NCBI RefSeq assembly: GCF_022835695.1
Contig: NZ_BQUV01000009.1
Location: 310,001-374,000, forward strand
DNA: 64,000 nt
Direction: 5' to 3'
From: Bradyrhizobium sp. Ce-3
Lineage (GTDB): Bacteria; Pseudomonadota; Alphaproteobacteria; Rhizobiales; Xanthobacteraceae
The notes beneath the pieces were generated by a model. That model did no database searches and was not told where the DNA came from. It was given only the letters and a program-made list of their open reading frames with translations. Shown piece after piece: positions 49,533 through 59,133 of the stretch (positions are counted from its first letter, which is position 1; each line of letters opens with the position of its first letter). The position numbers and the translations under genes were made by a program.

Positions 49533-50120
49533 CTAGCGATCCGCTCCCAGCAGCCTTGCGATCTGGGGCTTGACGATTGCGGCGAACAGTCCGGGATCGT
49601 CGAAAGCGCGCGCAGAGAGCATGGCGCCATGGACCGACGCCATTAGCATCTGCGCCTCCTCGTCCGGCCGCTTGCCCAGTCGGAACAGGTGCTGTTCCGC
49701 GCCGGCCTGCAGCACCGATGTCAGCCATCCCGCGAGATGTTGGAAATGGCCGCGGACGCGCGAGGCGACTTCGTCCGGCAACGCCGGCATCTCGCCGGCA
49801 AGCATCGCGCAGACGCAGAACGGCAGCGAGGCGTCTTGAATGCACCCCTGCCAGAAGTTCACATAGGACTGCAATTGGTCGGCGGGGTCGGCGGACTGCT
49901 CCCGTAGAGACCTCAGGCCCAGTTCCGTCTCCCGCCGGTAGCGATCGACCAGCGCCGAAGCCAGCTCGGCCTTGGTCGGGAAGTGGTGATGGATGCTCGC
50001 CTTCCTGATGCCGATCGCTTCCGCGATGTCGGCATAGCTGAAGCCGTTATAGCCGCCGGCCACGATGAGGGACTGCGCGACGTCGAGGATGCGGTCCGAG
50101 GTCGAAATCATTGGGTTCAT
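49533..50120 (-). CDS. TetR/AcrR family transcriptional repressor
   Basis: A 195-residue one-component regulator. The N-terminal helix-turn-helix is ILDVAQSLIVAGGYNGFSYADIAEAIGIRKASIHHHFPTKAELA in pieces (about residues 11-55), and the C-terminal half is a helical ligand domain with CVCAMLAGEMPALP. The intergenic space to the divergent DUF308 gene holds two inverted-repeat boxes (50128-50143 and 50218-50241), so it likely represses itself and that gene. The inducer is unknown. The gene begins at 50120, eight bases from the first box. Confidence 0.92.
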   Translation of the reverse strand: MNPMISTSDRILDVAQSLIVAGGYNGFSYADIAEAIGIRKASIHHHFPTKAELASALVDRYRRETELGLRSLREQSADPADQLQSYVNFWQGCIQDASLPFCVCAMLAGEMPALPDEVASRVRGHFQHLAGWLTSVLQAGAEQHLFRLGKRPDEEAQMLMASVHGAMLSARAFDDPGLFAAIVKPQIARLLGADR

Positions 50121-50127
50121 AGCGGCG

Positions 50128-50143
50128 CCTACCTTCCGGTAGG
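50128..50143. promoter_or_regulatory. TetR operator candidate 1
   Basis: CCTACC-TTCC-GGTAGG is a perfect 6-bp inverted repeat, eight bases upstream of the tetR start codon. The half site CTACC recurs in the second box at 50218-50241. It would block translation initiation region transcription of the repressor gene. Confidence 0.65.
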
Positions 50144-50217
50144 TAAGTTGTCAAGCCGGTGCCGCGCGCCTGTTCGACACAAGAAGGTGTCCCGTCGCCC
50201 GATTGACCCGACATGTT

Positions 50218-50241
50218 TATCTACCTACTAGTAGATAGATA
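50218..50241. promoter_or_regulatory. TetR operator candidate 2 and DUF308 promoter
   Basis: A 24-base imperfect inverted repeat centred on CTAG, with TATCTACCTA at the left and TAGATAGATA at the right. A -35-like TTGACC is at 50203-50208 and the -10 (TACTAG, 50226-50231, 17-base spacer) lies inside the repeat. AGGAGGT at 50247-50253 serves the gene at 50259. Confidence 0.65.
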
Positions 50242-50258
50242 AACATAGGAGGTACTCA

Positions 50259-50816
50259 ATGCAAAGCCGACTTTCGGCCCAATCCAGCTGGCTGCAATCC
50301 TACTATTTCGGGCGCGCGATCTTCTCGATCGCCTGGGTTGCCGCCGCCGTTCTCTTCAGCGGGCAAGCGGGCCCTGCCGCGTTGCTGCTCGTGATCTACC
50401 CGGCATGGGACGCGATCGCCAACCTTGCTGACGCGCGGGTCAATGGCGGGCTGATCGCCAACCCGTCCCAGGCATTGAATGTCGCGGTCAGCGCCATTAC
50501 GGCGATCGCCGTGATCGTGGCTGCCGGCCACAACACCTATGCCGTTCTGGCGGTGTTCGGGGTTTGGGCGATCCTCGCCGGCGTGCTGCAATTGTCCACT
50601 GGCATCAGGCGCTGGCGCCACGTCGGCGCGCAATGGGCGATGGTCCTGAGTGGTGCACAGTCGGCACTGGCCGGCGGCTACATGATCAGCCGATCGGTCG
50701 GCACCGCAGCGCCGACGATTCTGGACGTCGCGCCCTATGCGGGATTCGGCGCGTTCTATTTCCTGCTTTCGGCGATCTGGCTGGTTGCCAGGGCCCATCG
50801 CAGCGCACGTGCGTAG
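50259..50816 (+). CDS. DUF308-like (HdeD-type) membrane protein
   Basis: A 185-residue inner-membrane protein with about six helices (AIFSIAWVAAAVLFSG, AALLLVIYPAWDAIANLAD, ALNVAVSAITAIAVIVAA, YAVLAVFGVWAILAGVLQLS, and two more). The DAIANLAD and GVLQLSTGIRRWR pieces fit the DUF308/HdeD fold. Function is not established; HdeD members relate to acid stress. Its promoter overlaps the TetR box at 50218-50241, so it is likely the regulated target of the divergent TetR repressor. Confidence 0.8.
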   Translation: MQSRLSAQSSWLQSYYFGRAIFSIAWVAAAVLFSGQAGPAALLLVIYPAWDAIANLADARVNGGLIANPSQALNVAVSAITAIAVIVAAGHNTYAVLAVFGVWAILAGVLQLSTGIRRWRHVGAQWAMVLSGAQSALAGGYMISRSVGTAAPTILDVAPYAGFGAFYFLLSAIWLVARAHRSARA

Positions 50817-50862
50817 GCGCTGCCCGGCAGCATCGGAGCGCGCGTCGACGTCAACGCGATCG

Positions 50863-51720
50863 CTATTTCTGCTCCGGTGCTGTCGCTGTCGCCGTCGTCG
50901 CGGATGCGGGTGTCGAGGCGGCGAGCAGCGGCATCGTCGGCGTGGTCGTGCCGGCGTCCTCGTCGAGGAATTGTTCGACGCCGGCCTGGATCGACGACTT
51001 GGCGCTGTCGGGGCCGCGATCGCTGAGGTCGTTGTGATGGAATTCGGTTCGCACCACCTTGATACCGAGCCGCGCACAGGTCTCGTCGTCGGGCACGACG
51101 CCCGGGTCGGCCTTGAACACCGGATCGCGGGAGCGGAACGAGAGAATCTTGATCTTGCCGTCGGTGATGAAGGGGACGCGCAGATTGTCCAGGGTCACGA
51201 CCTTCTTGACCAGGTCGGGATGCTGCTTGGCAAAGAACATCGAGATGTCGCCGCCGTTGGAATGGCCGATCAACGTCAGCGCGCGATAGTTGGCGTTCGG
51301 ATAGCGCTTCTTGAGCTCGTCGATCGCATACATGATGTTGAAGACGCCGCGATTGTATTGCATGCGGCGGCCGACATATTCCTCGCCGACCATGGTTACC
51401 ATCGGCGCATCGGTGTCGAGATCGTGCTGGATGCTGACCACGAGGTAGCCGCGTGACGCGAACAAATTGGTGAGGAACGAGTACTCGGTGTTCTTGACGG
51501 TGTTGCCGTGGCTCAGGATCGCGACCGGCAGCTCGATCATCTCGGCCATCGCCTGCATTTGCCGGTCGCGCCGGACCGCCACCTCGACCGTGACGTCGCG
51601 GTCGTTGCGCAGCACGTCGTGGAACGTCAACGTCGTGTGGCTGATCGCCCATCTGTCCGTCGTGAAATAGCCGGCCATCGCCACGATGCACAGGCAAAGG
51701 ACAATGATGCCCCGTTTCAT
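50863..51720 (-). CDS. Secreted or membrane-anchored alpha/beta hydrolase
   Basis: A 285-residue protein with an N-terminal membrane/signal segment (KRGIIVLCLCIVAMAGYFTT), then an alpha/beta fold: PVAILSHGNTVKNTEYSFL (oxyanion region), LIGHSNGGDISMFF (nucleophile Ser in GHSNGG, about residue 140) and a late His in EFHHNDLSDRG. The C-terminal 35 residues are Thr/Ala/Pro-rich. Probably periplasmic; substrate unknown. ATG 51720, with AGAGG upstream, is chosen over longer frames. It converges with the DUF308 gene. Confidence 0.85.
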   Translation of the reverse strand: MKRGIIVLCLCIVAMAGYFTTDRWAISHTTLTFHDVLRNDRDVTVEVAVRRDRQMQAMAEMIELPVAILSHGNTVKNTEYSFLTNLFASRGYLVVSIQHDLDTDAPMVTMVGEEYVGRRMQYNRGVFNIMYAIDELKKRYPNANYRALTLIGHSNGGDISMFFAKQHPDLVKKVVTLDNLRVPFITDGKIKILSFRSRDPVFKADPGVVPDDETCARLGIKVVRTEFHHNDLSDRGPDSAKSSIQAGVEQFLDEDAGTTTPTMPLLAASTPASATTATATAPEQK

Positions 51721-51991
51721 GTCGACCTCTGATACTGCGTCCGTGACCCGCGCTTCTCGCCCTGACGTCATCGGGCATTCCGCGTGAATCGGCCTCCAGG
51801 GGCCGAGCGGGGCACTTTTGCCGCCGAATATCGGGCTAATTTTACAATCAGATGACGGCGCGACGACGGGCCACGGCGCACGCCGGCGCGGGCCTTTTTC
51901 GATGGTCACAAGCCGGTGAGGGGGGCGTGAACCGACGGCGCGCGGCCTGCGGAGCCGTCAGTGGATCAGGTCAGCGCTCTCGATTTTTGAC
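51721..51991. other. Gap between hydrolase and L,D-transpeptidase
   Basis: No gene is supported here. The stretch 51820-51860 is locally AT-rich and could hold a promoter for the hydrolase at 51720. The end of the gap runs into the palindromic repeat at 51992-52059. Confidence 0.35.
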
Positions 51992-52059
51992 ACGTTTTCT
52001 TCACGCGAACCGGCACCCATCCCGCATCACGTGCGGGACAGGCTCGCGCTCGAAAACGC
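51992..52059. repeat. Palindromic repeat, CGTTTTC/GAAAACG type, copy 2 with nested hairpin
   Basis: Outer arms CGTTTTC and GAAAACG with inner TCACGCGAACCGG as in 7829-7873. In the middle is a second hairpin CCCGCA-TCACG-TGCGGG (52021-52037) absent from the first copy. Its end adjoins the L,D-transpeptidase stop codon at 52061-52063, where it could terminate transcription. Confidence 0.7.
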
Positions 52060-52060
52060 T

Positions 52061-52855
52061 CTAGTCCTGATAGCTGTTGCCGTAGAAGTTGCGCTGCTGC
52101 TGGTAGTACGGCCGCGGCTGGTAGGCGCCTTGCGGCGCCACCGCGTAGCCCTGATTGCCGTAGTATTGTTGCTGGCCGTAGGCCTGCGCGTCGTAGACCC
52201 GGCGGCTCGACGGCGGCGCCGGGTAGCGTTGCGCGGTCGAGCTGCCGTCGGCCGGATAGATGTAGCCGTCATCGGGGCGGGGCTGCGCTGCCGGATATTC
52301 GCGCGGCTGCGGTGTCAGGACCACCGGGTCGCCGGCGGCGGCGGTGCCGTACTGCTCGTCCTGCTGCGGTGCGCGGCGCGCAACGGCGGTGCCGTTGCGT
52401 CCACGCGGAGTGCGCGCCAGCGCGACCTGCGCCGAGCCGGTCAGCGTCACCGTGGTGTTGAGCACGCCTTCCTTCTGGACCAGGGCGTAGAGCGTCGACG
52501 CGTTGTCGCGCGACAGCCGCACGCAGCCATGCGAGGCCGGCGTGCCGAGGCGGTTCACCGAGTCGGTGCCGTGAATCGCGTGCCCGATCTTGGTGAAGAA
52601 GATCGAGTGCGGCATCGGCGCGTCGTCGAATTCCTTGGAGTAGTGATCCTCCTCCATGCGGAACGCACGGAAGGTGCCGTTCGGCGTTTCGCGCGACGGG
52701 ATGCCGCTCGAGACTGGCCAGTGATAGCGCGCGACGCCGTCAACCGCGACGGTCATCTGCTGGTTGTCCTTGTCGATGGTGATGTCGACCTTGGCCTGCG
52801 CGGCGCTGGCGGTGAAAAGCATCACGGACGTGAACGCAATGAGGAACGAACGCAT
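52061..52855 (-). CDS. L,D-transpeptidase with low-complexity C-terminal tail
   Basis: A 264-residue periplasmic YkuD-fold enzyme. Signal peptide at residues 1-21 (ending AAQA). The catalytic motif HGTDSVNRLGTPASHGCVRL places His95 and Cys111, the residues that form 3-3 cross-links or attach proteins to peptidoglycan. After about residue 150 the sequence becomes a Gln/Tyr/Pro/Gly/Asn-rich tail (YGQQQYYGNQGY, YYQQQRNFYGNSYQD) of about 110 residues with no known domain. ATG 52855 follows GGAGG. Confidence 0.93.
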   Translation of the reverse strand: MRSFLIAFTSVMLFTASAAQAKVDITIDKDNQQMTVAVDGVARYHWPVSSGIPSRETPNGTFRAFRMEEDHYSKEFDDAPMPHSIFFTKIGHAIHGTDSVNRLGTPASHGCVRLSRDNASTLYALVQKEGVLNTTVTLTGSAQVALARTPRGRNGTAVARRAPQQDEQYGTAAAGDPVVLTPQPREYPAAQPRPDDGYIYPADGSSTAQRYPAPPSSRRVYDAQAYGQQQYYGNQGYAVAPQGAYQPRPYYQQQRNFYGNSYQD

Positions 52856-53138
52856 TTTGTTACCCTTGGCCTCCAGGCCTGATCGCAAAGCCGTGGCTCT
52901 CCGTCCCCGGCAACCAATATGCCCGGAATCCGAACTTGGTTCCAGTGGCGGACCTCGCGCATCGTTAATCCCGCACGAGGCGCAAACAAGGCCGAAGCCG
53001 GGCCGGCCTGTCACGCTGGACTGACATTTTCGCGAGCAGGCGGCGGCGACAGCCCCACGGCCACGCAACCATTTGGCCGCATGGGCGTTTCACAATCCCG
53101 CCCAGCGGCGCATTCGCGCCGCGCATCAAGGAATCCAG

Positions 53139-53468
53139 ATGAACAACACCAAGGTTAAGACCGCGGCCGTCGCTCCCGCCGGCCTCTCCGCGCGGCTCCT
53201 GCTTGCGGCCGCAGCCCTCGCTTTGGCGCTGGTGACAGTCCCCCATGCCGGCCATGCCCAGGGCATCGTCCGCGGCGCGCATGAAGGCGCCTATGAGGGC
53301 AACCGGGCCGCCGGTCCGATAGGCGGCGTGGTCGGCGGCGCCGTCGGCGCCGGTGTCGGCGGCGCCATGGGTGCGGTCAAGGGCGTGTTCGGTATCCCGG
53401 ATCGCGGCTACCGCCGTGGCCACCGCTGCCGCGGCTATTATCGCCACGGCCATTTCCATTGCTATTGA
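53139..53468 (+). CDS. Secreted glycine-zipper hypothetical protein
   Basis: A 109-residue protein with a signal peptide (LLLAAAALALALVTVPHAGHAQ), then a Gly-zipper (GPIGGVVGGAVGAGVGGAMGAV) that could insert in or pack against a membrane, and a C-terminal Arg/His/Tyr tail (GYRRGHRCRGYYRHGHFHCY) with two Cys. An AAGGAATCC Shine-Dalgarno supports ATG 53139. It is divergent from the L,D-transpeptidase. Similar short proteins are common and unassigned in Bradyrhizobium. Confidence 0.75.
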   Translation: MNNTKVKTAAVAPAGLSARLLLAAAALALALVTVPHAGHAQGIVRGAHEGAYEGNRAAGPIGGVVGGAVGAGVGGAMGAVKGVFGIPDRGYRRGHRCRGYYRHGHFHCY

Positions 53469-53478
53469 GGCAGCGCGT

Positions 53479-53564
53479 AGCCCGGATGGAGCGCAGCGAA
53501 ATCCGGGGGCCGGTCTCGCCAGATTGCGAGACTGTCCCGGATTACACTGCGCCTCATCCGGGCT
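53479..53564. repeat. AGCCCGGATG...CATCCGGGCT palindrome, copy 1
   Basis: Arms AGCCCGGATGGAGCGCAGCG and GCGCCTCATCCGGGCT with AAATCCGGG and CCCGGATT inside. It lies between the glycine-zipper gene and the convergent ABC permease. A second copy is at 62278-62361. Confidence 0.85.
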
Positions 53565-53585
53565 CCGAGACCTCCTGAAGCTTGG

Positions 53586-54343
53586 TCAGTTCTTCAGCCG
53601 GTAGCCGGTCCTGAAGATCCAGGCCACGATCACCATGCAGGCGATCAGGAAGCCCGCGGTCATGCCGAGGCTGAGCCCGACGCTGACATCGGCGATCTCG
53701 TAGAAGCTCCAGCGGAAGCCGGAGATCAGGTAGACCACCGGGTTGAACAGCGTGAGTGTGCGCCAGCCCGACGGCAGCATGTTCACCGAATAGAAGCTGC
53801 CGCCGAGGAAGGTCAGCGGCGTCACCACCAGCATCGGGATCATCTGCAGCTTCTCGAAGCCGTCGGCCCAGATGCCGATGATGAAGCCGAACAGGCTGAA
53901 GGTGACGGCGGTCAGCACCAGGAAGGTCAGCATCCAGACCGGATGCTGGATATGCAACGGCACAAAGAGCCCGGCGGTCGCCAGGATGATCAGGCCGAGG
54001 ATGATCGACTTGGTGGCGGCCGCGCCGACATAACCGATCACGATCTCGAAATAGGAGATCGGTGCCGACAGGATCTCGTAGATCGTGCCGGCGAATTTCG
54101 GGAAGTAGATGCCGAACGACGCATTCGAGATACTCTGGGTCAAGACCGACAGCATCACGAGCCCCGGCACGATGAAAGTACCGTAGCTGACGCCCTCGAC
54201 CTCGGTGATGCGCGAGCCGATCGCAGCGCCGAACACCACGAAATACAGCGAGGTCGACACCACCGGCGAGACGATGCTCTGCAGCAGCGTGCGCCAGGTG
54301 CGCGCCATTTCGAACAGGTAGATGGCCTGGATTGCGCGGTAGT

Positions 54344-54347
<4 letters not shown>
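53586..54347 (-). CDS. ABC-2 type transporter permease
   Basis: A 253-residue integral membrane subunit with six helices and the ABC-2 signature region: [21 protein letters not shown], the amphipathic [22 protein letters not shown], and [11 protein letters not shown] to [20 protein letters not shown]. It pairs with the ATPase encoded directly upstream, overlapping by four bases (ATGA). Members export polysaccharides, drugs or heme-linked substrates (NodJ/DrrB class). The start at 54347 is fixed by the overlap. Confidence 0.92.
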
Positions 54348-55267
<920 letters not shown>

Positions 55268-55419
55268 GGAGGATCGGAAGCGTGAGGGAGGGGGCGCGCG
55301 CGGATTGAGGCCCGGGCTGGCGCATGATGCGGGTTCAGCCCAGATAGGCACGCATATTCCGTTCTGCAATCACCTGTCCGGGCAGAAAATTCGTTCTGCA
55401 GTGTGGCGGAAGAGCCGCT

Positions 55420-56106
55420 CTAGTGCCTCTTCGCCGGTTTCGCCGGCTTCTTGGCGGCCGCCGCCGGGGCGGGGTGCGCGGGCGGCGCGGCTTCGGCGAG
55501 CTTGCCGACCAGCATGATCTGCACCTGGTTGTTGACGGGCGCATTGGGTTTGGCTGGGTCGAGCAATTGCTCTTCGCCGAGCCCGACCGACTGCAGGCGC
55601 TTCGGCGTGATCTTGAAGGTGTTGACCAGGATGTCGCGGATCGCGTCGGCGCGCCGCTGGCTCAGCAGCACGTTGTTCTCGCGCCGTCCGGTCGATTCGA
55701 TGTGACCGACGATCAGGAAGGTGTAGGGCAGCAGCGAGGACTGCGTCAGCGCATCGGCGATGCGCCCGACGGTCTGGTAGGAGTCCGGCAGCACGATCGG
55801 CGTGTCGACGTCGAACTGGATATCGGCATTGAACGTCGGCAGCTTGGTCAGGTCGGGAGCGATCGGCGGACGCTTCGAGGGCGGCGGCTCGTTCTTCGAG
55901 CGCGACTTCGATCGTTCGGCCGCCTGCTGGCGCAGCGCCGGGACATCGATCTCGGCGTCCGTCTCATAATGATTCAGCTTGGCGATGATGTCGTCGCGCG
56001 TGATGGCGGTCTGCGCGTGCACCGATGGCATCGCCAGCAAGACCAGCGTGCCGAGCAGGCCCAAAAGTCCAATGTCGCGCAAGCCGCGCACCGACCGGCG
56101 CATCAT
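55420..56106 (-). CDS. OmpA-like peptidoglycan-associating protein
   Basis: A 228-residue protein with a signal peptide (LLGLLGTLVLLAMPSVHAQ), a linker rich in Lys/Ser/Pro, and an OmpA C-terminal domain (about residues 100-200): FNADIQFDVDTPIVLPDS, FLIVGHIESTGRRENNVLLSQ and RRADAIRDILVNTFKI, ending in a Pro/Ala/Lys tail. The usual NxxLSxxRA motif is present as NNVLLSQRRADAI. It probably binds peptidoglycan in the periplasm. The start overlaps the stop of the Cys-rich gene upstream by four bases. Confidence 0.9.
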   Translation of the reverse strand: MMRRSVRGLRDIGLLGLLGTLVLLAMPSVHAQTAITRDDIIAKLNHYETDAEIDVPALRQQAAERSKSRSKNEPPPSKRPPIAPDLTKLPTFNADIQFDVDTPIVLPDSYQTVGRIADALTQSSLLPYTFLIVGHIESTGRRENNVLLSQRRADAIRDILVNTFKITPKRLQSVGLGEEQLLDPAKPNAPVNNQVQIMLVGKLAEAAPPAHPAPAAAAKKPAKPAKRH

Positions 56107-56516
56107 TGATACCCCGCGTCGTTGATCGCCTGGGTGCAATTGCGGCTGAGGCCCTTGGCGCTGACCAGGCAGGGGACCGATTTGCTGGTCTCCTTGGTCG
56201 AGCCGCCGCAGACCTTGACGATTTCGCGGGTGCATGCGTTCGCGACGGTAACGCGCGCCGCGATCCGCTTCTGGATCGCATCGAGGGTGGAGAAGTAGCT
56301 CTCCTTGCACTGCGGCGATATCACGTCGCGGTTGCGGGACAGGCATTCCTTGAGGCGGTTGGAGTCGAGATTGACGCCGCGGCAGTTCGCGGTGATGTCG
56401 GCGCCGCAGGCCTTGGCGAGCTGCGCCGTCGAATCGCCAAAGCTCATCGTCTCCGCGACCGCCAGCGACGGCGCAGTGAGCGCGACAACGAAAAGGAAAA
56501 ACCCACCCCGGACCAT
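56103..56516 (-). CDS. Secreted cysteine-rich protein
   Basis: A 137-residue protein: signal peptide (FFLFVVALTAPSLAVAE), then a mature part with eight Cys in the order CGADITANCRG, KECLSR, SPQCKES, ANACTRE, VCGG, PCLV, NCTQ, suggesting several disulfides. It resembles the Cys-rich repeat found in Golgi apparatus protein-like (GLG1-type) bacterial proteins, though this is not certain. It overlaps the OmpA-like gene (ATGA), so the two are translated together and may act together in the envelope. Confidence 0.75.
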   Translation of the reverse strand: MVRGGFFLFVVALTAPSLAVAETMSFGDSTAQLAKACGADITANCRGVNLDSNRLKECLSRNRDVISPQCKESYFSTLDAIQKRIAARVTVANACTREIVKVCGGSTKETSKSVPCLVSAKGLSRNCTQAINDAGYQ

Positions 56517-56592
56517 GGGGCCATCTCAACCCATGAATTCAACTGGGGTCAAGGGCTACGAACAGGGAAGGCCGCCAGGGACGGCCACTATG

Positions 56593-59133
56593 TCACGCCC
56601 GTTGCACAAAGCTGTCGACCACCTTCTTCTCGCCGGCCTTTTCGAAGGCGATGGTCAGCTTGTTGCCGTCGATCTTCACCACGTGGCCGTAGCCGAATTT
56701 CTGGTGAAACACCCGGTCGTCCAGCGAAAATTCCGACGTGGTGCCGGTGGATTTGGCCACCAGCTCGCCCTCGATGACCATCGGGCCGCGCTTGGTGCGA
56801 TTGAAGCTTTCAGAGGAGGCATCGCTTCGCGAGCCTGTAAACGAGGACTGCCGCTCCTCGAAGCCGCCGCTGCGTCCCCCGCCGCCGCGATTGCGGTTGG
56901 CCTGGGCGCGCTGCCAGCCCGGGGTCGAATAGCTCGAGCCGAATGATTCGAGGTTGTCGAAGCGCGAGGCGCCATAGCCGCCGCTGCCGCCCCAGCCGGA
57001 TCCGCCCTTGGATTCGGTGATCTCGACATTGTGCGCCGGCAGCTCGTCGAGGAAGCGCGACGGGATCGTGGTCGACCAGGTGCCATGAATGCGGCGGTTG
57101 GTCGCGAAATAGATCTTGGCGCGGCGGCGCGCGCGGGTCAGTCCGACATGGGCGAGACGGCGCTCCTCCTCGAGCCCGGCGCGGCCCTGTTCGTCCAGCG
57201 TGCGCTGGCTCGGGAACAGGCCCTCCTCCCAGCCCGGCAGGAACACGTTGTCGAATTCGAGGCCCTTGGCCGAGTGCAGCGTCATCAGCGACACCGCCTC
57301 GTCGCCGGCCTCGCCGTCGCGGTCCATCACCAGCGAGATATGTTCGAGAAACCCTTGCAGGTTCTCGAATTCCTCCATCGAGCGCACCAGCTCCTTGAGG
57401 TTGTCCAGCCGGCCCGCGGCGTCGGCCGAGCGGTCCTTCTGCCACATCTCGGTGTAGCCGCTCTCGTCGAGTACGATCTCGGCGAGCTCGGTGTGCGAGG
57501 TGACCTCGCGCTGGGCGCGCCAGCGGTCGAACTGCATCACGAGGTCGCGCAGGGAGCCGCGCGCCTTCGGCTTCAGCTCGTCGGTCTCGACCACGGCGCG
57601 CGCCGCCTCGAACAGCGGAATCCGGCGCTTGCGGGCGTGGTCGTGCAGCAACTGCACGGTGGCGTCGCCGAGGCCGCGCTTGGGCACGTTGACGATGCGC
57701 TCGAAGGCGAGATCGTCGGCCGGCGAATTGATGGTGCGCAAATACGCCAGCGCATCGCGGATTTCGGCGCGCTCATAGAATCGGGGACCGCCGATCACCC
57801 GGTAGGGGAGGCCGAGCGTGACGAAACGGTCTTCGAACTCGCGCATCTGGAACGAGGCGCGGACCAGGATCGCGACGTTGTTGAGGTTTTCACCGGCGCG
57901 TTGCAGCTCCTCGAGCTCCTCGCCGATCGCACGGGCTTCCTCTTCCGAATCCCAGGAGCCGGTGACGGTGACCTTCTCGCCGTCGACATCCTCGGTGCGC
58001 AGCGTCTTGCCGAGCCGGCCTTCATTGTGCGCGATCAGATGCGAGGCTGCGGCCAGGATGTGGCCGGTGGAGCGGTAGTTGCGCTCGAGCCGGATCACCT
58101 TGGCGCCGGGGAAGTCGTGGTCGAAGCGCAGGATGTTGTCGACCTCGGCGCCGCGCCAGCCATAGATCGACTGGTCGTCGTCGCCGACGCAGCAGATGTT
58201 CTTCGGCGGCGCCAGAGCAGATGACGCCGCGGGCTGCGCCGCCGGTTGCCCGGCCGAGGCGTCTTCCTTGTCGAGCGGTCCAGGAATCACCGCCGAGAGC
58301 GGCAGGCCCGGCCGTGACGGCGCCTGCGACAGCAGCCGCAGCCACAAATACTGCGCGACATTGGTGTCCTGATATTCGTCGACCAGGATGAACTTGAAGC
58401 GGTTTTGGTACTGCCGCAGCACATCAGGGTTTTCGCGGAACAGCCTGATGTTCTCGAGCAGGAGGTCGCCGAAATCGGCCGCGTTCAGGATCTTCAGCCG
58501 TTCCTGATAGGTCGCGTAGATCTTGCCGCCCTTGCCGTTGCCGAACGAGGCGGCCTCGCCCGCCGGCACCTGCGACGGCGACAGCCCGCGGTTCTTCCAG
58601 CTGTCGATCAGGCCGGCCAGCATCCGCGCCGGCCAGCGCTTGTCGTCGATGTTCTCGGCCTGCAGCAGCTGCTTCAACAGCCGTACCTGGTCGTCGACGT
58701 CGAGCACCGTGAAGTTGGATTTGAGCTGCACCAGCTCGGCATGGATACGCAGGATGCGGCCGCCGATCGAGTGGAAGGTGCCGAGCCACGGCATGCCCTC
58801 GACCGCCTGGCCCAGCATCTGGCCGAGCCGCAGCTTCATCTCGCGCGCCGCCTTGTTGGTGAAGGTCACCGACAGGATCTCGTGCGGCCGCGCGCGGCCC
58901 TGGCTCAGGATATGCGCGATGCGCGTGGTCAGCACGCGCGTCTTGCCGGTGCCGGCACCGGCCAGCACCAGCACGGGGCCGTCGAGCGTCTCGACCGCCT
59001 CGCGCTGTTCCGGATTGAGGCCGTTGAGATATTGCGGAACGCCTGCCGCGGCCCGCGCACGCGCGGCGATGCCGCCAGCCACCGGCTGGTGCTCGGGAAC
59101 GCCGTCATGGGGCAATTTGCTCGGTTCGGTCAT
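56593..59133 (-). CDS. uvrD: UvrD/PcrA-type DNA helicase
   Basis: An 846-residue superfamily 1A helicase for nucleotide excision and mismatch repair. Motif I is LAGAGTGKTRVL (about residues 58-69), the Q-motif NPEQREAVE precedes it, motif II VDEYQDTN, motif III CVGDDDQSIYGWRGA, motif IV LERNYRST, motif V MTLHSAKGLEFD and motif VI GLTRARRRAKI are all present. A disordered Ala/Pro insert (about residues 270-295) and a Gly/Ser/Arg-rich linker precede the C-terminal Tudor-like domain (DRVFHQKFGYGHVVKIDG). The start at 59133 (MTEPSKLPHD) is preferred to longer frames. Confidence 0.95.
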   Translation of the reverse strand: MTEPSKLPHDGVPEHQPVAGGIAARARAAAGVPQYLNGLNPEQREAVETLDGPVLVLAGAGTGKTRVLTTRIAHILSQGRARPHEILSVTFTNKAAREMKLRLGQMLGQAVEGMPWLGTFHSIGGRILRIHAELVQLKSNFTVLDVDDQVRLLKQLLQAENIDDKRWPARMLAGLIDSWKNRGLSPSQVPAGEAASFGNGKGGKIYATYQERLKILNAADFGDLLLENIRLFRENPDVLRQYQNRFKFILVDEYQDTNVAQYLWLRLLSQAPSRPGLPLSAVIPGPLDKEDASAGQPAAQPAASSALAPPKNICCVGDDDQSIYGWRGAEVDNILRFDHDFPGAKVIRLERNYRSTGHILAAASHLIAHNEGRLGKTLRTEDVDGEKVTVTGSWDSEEEARAIGEELEELQRAGENLNNVAILVRASFQMREFEDRFVTLGLPYRVIGGPRFYERAEIRDALAYLRTINSPADDLAFERIVNVPKRGLGDATVQLLHDHARKRRIPLFEAARAVVETDELKPKARGSLRDLVMQFDRWRAQREVTSHTELAEIVLDESGYTEMWQKDRSADAAGRLDNLKELVRSMEEFENLQGFLEHISLVMDRDGEAGDEAVSLMTLHSAKGLEFDNVFLPGWEEGLFPSQRTLDEQGRAGLEEERRLAHVGLTRARRRAKIYFATNRRIHGTWSTTIPSRFLDELPAHNVEITESKGGSGWGGSGGYGASRFDNLESFGSSYSTPGWQRAQANRNRGGGGRSGGFEERQSSFTGSRSDASSESFNRTKRGPMVIEGELVAKSTGTTSEFSLDDRVFHQKFGYGHVVKIDGNKLTIAFEKAGEKKVVDSFVQRA

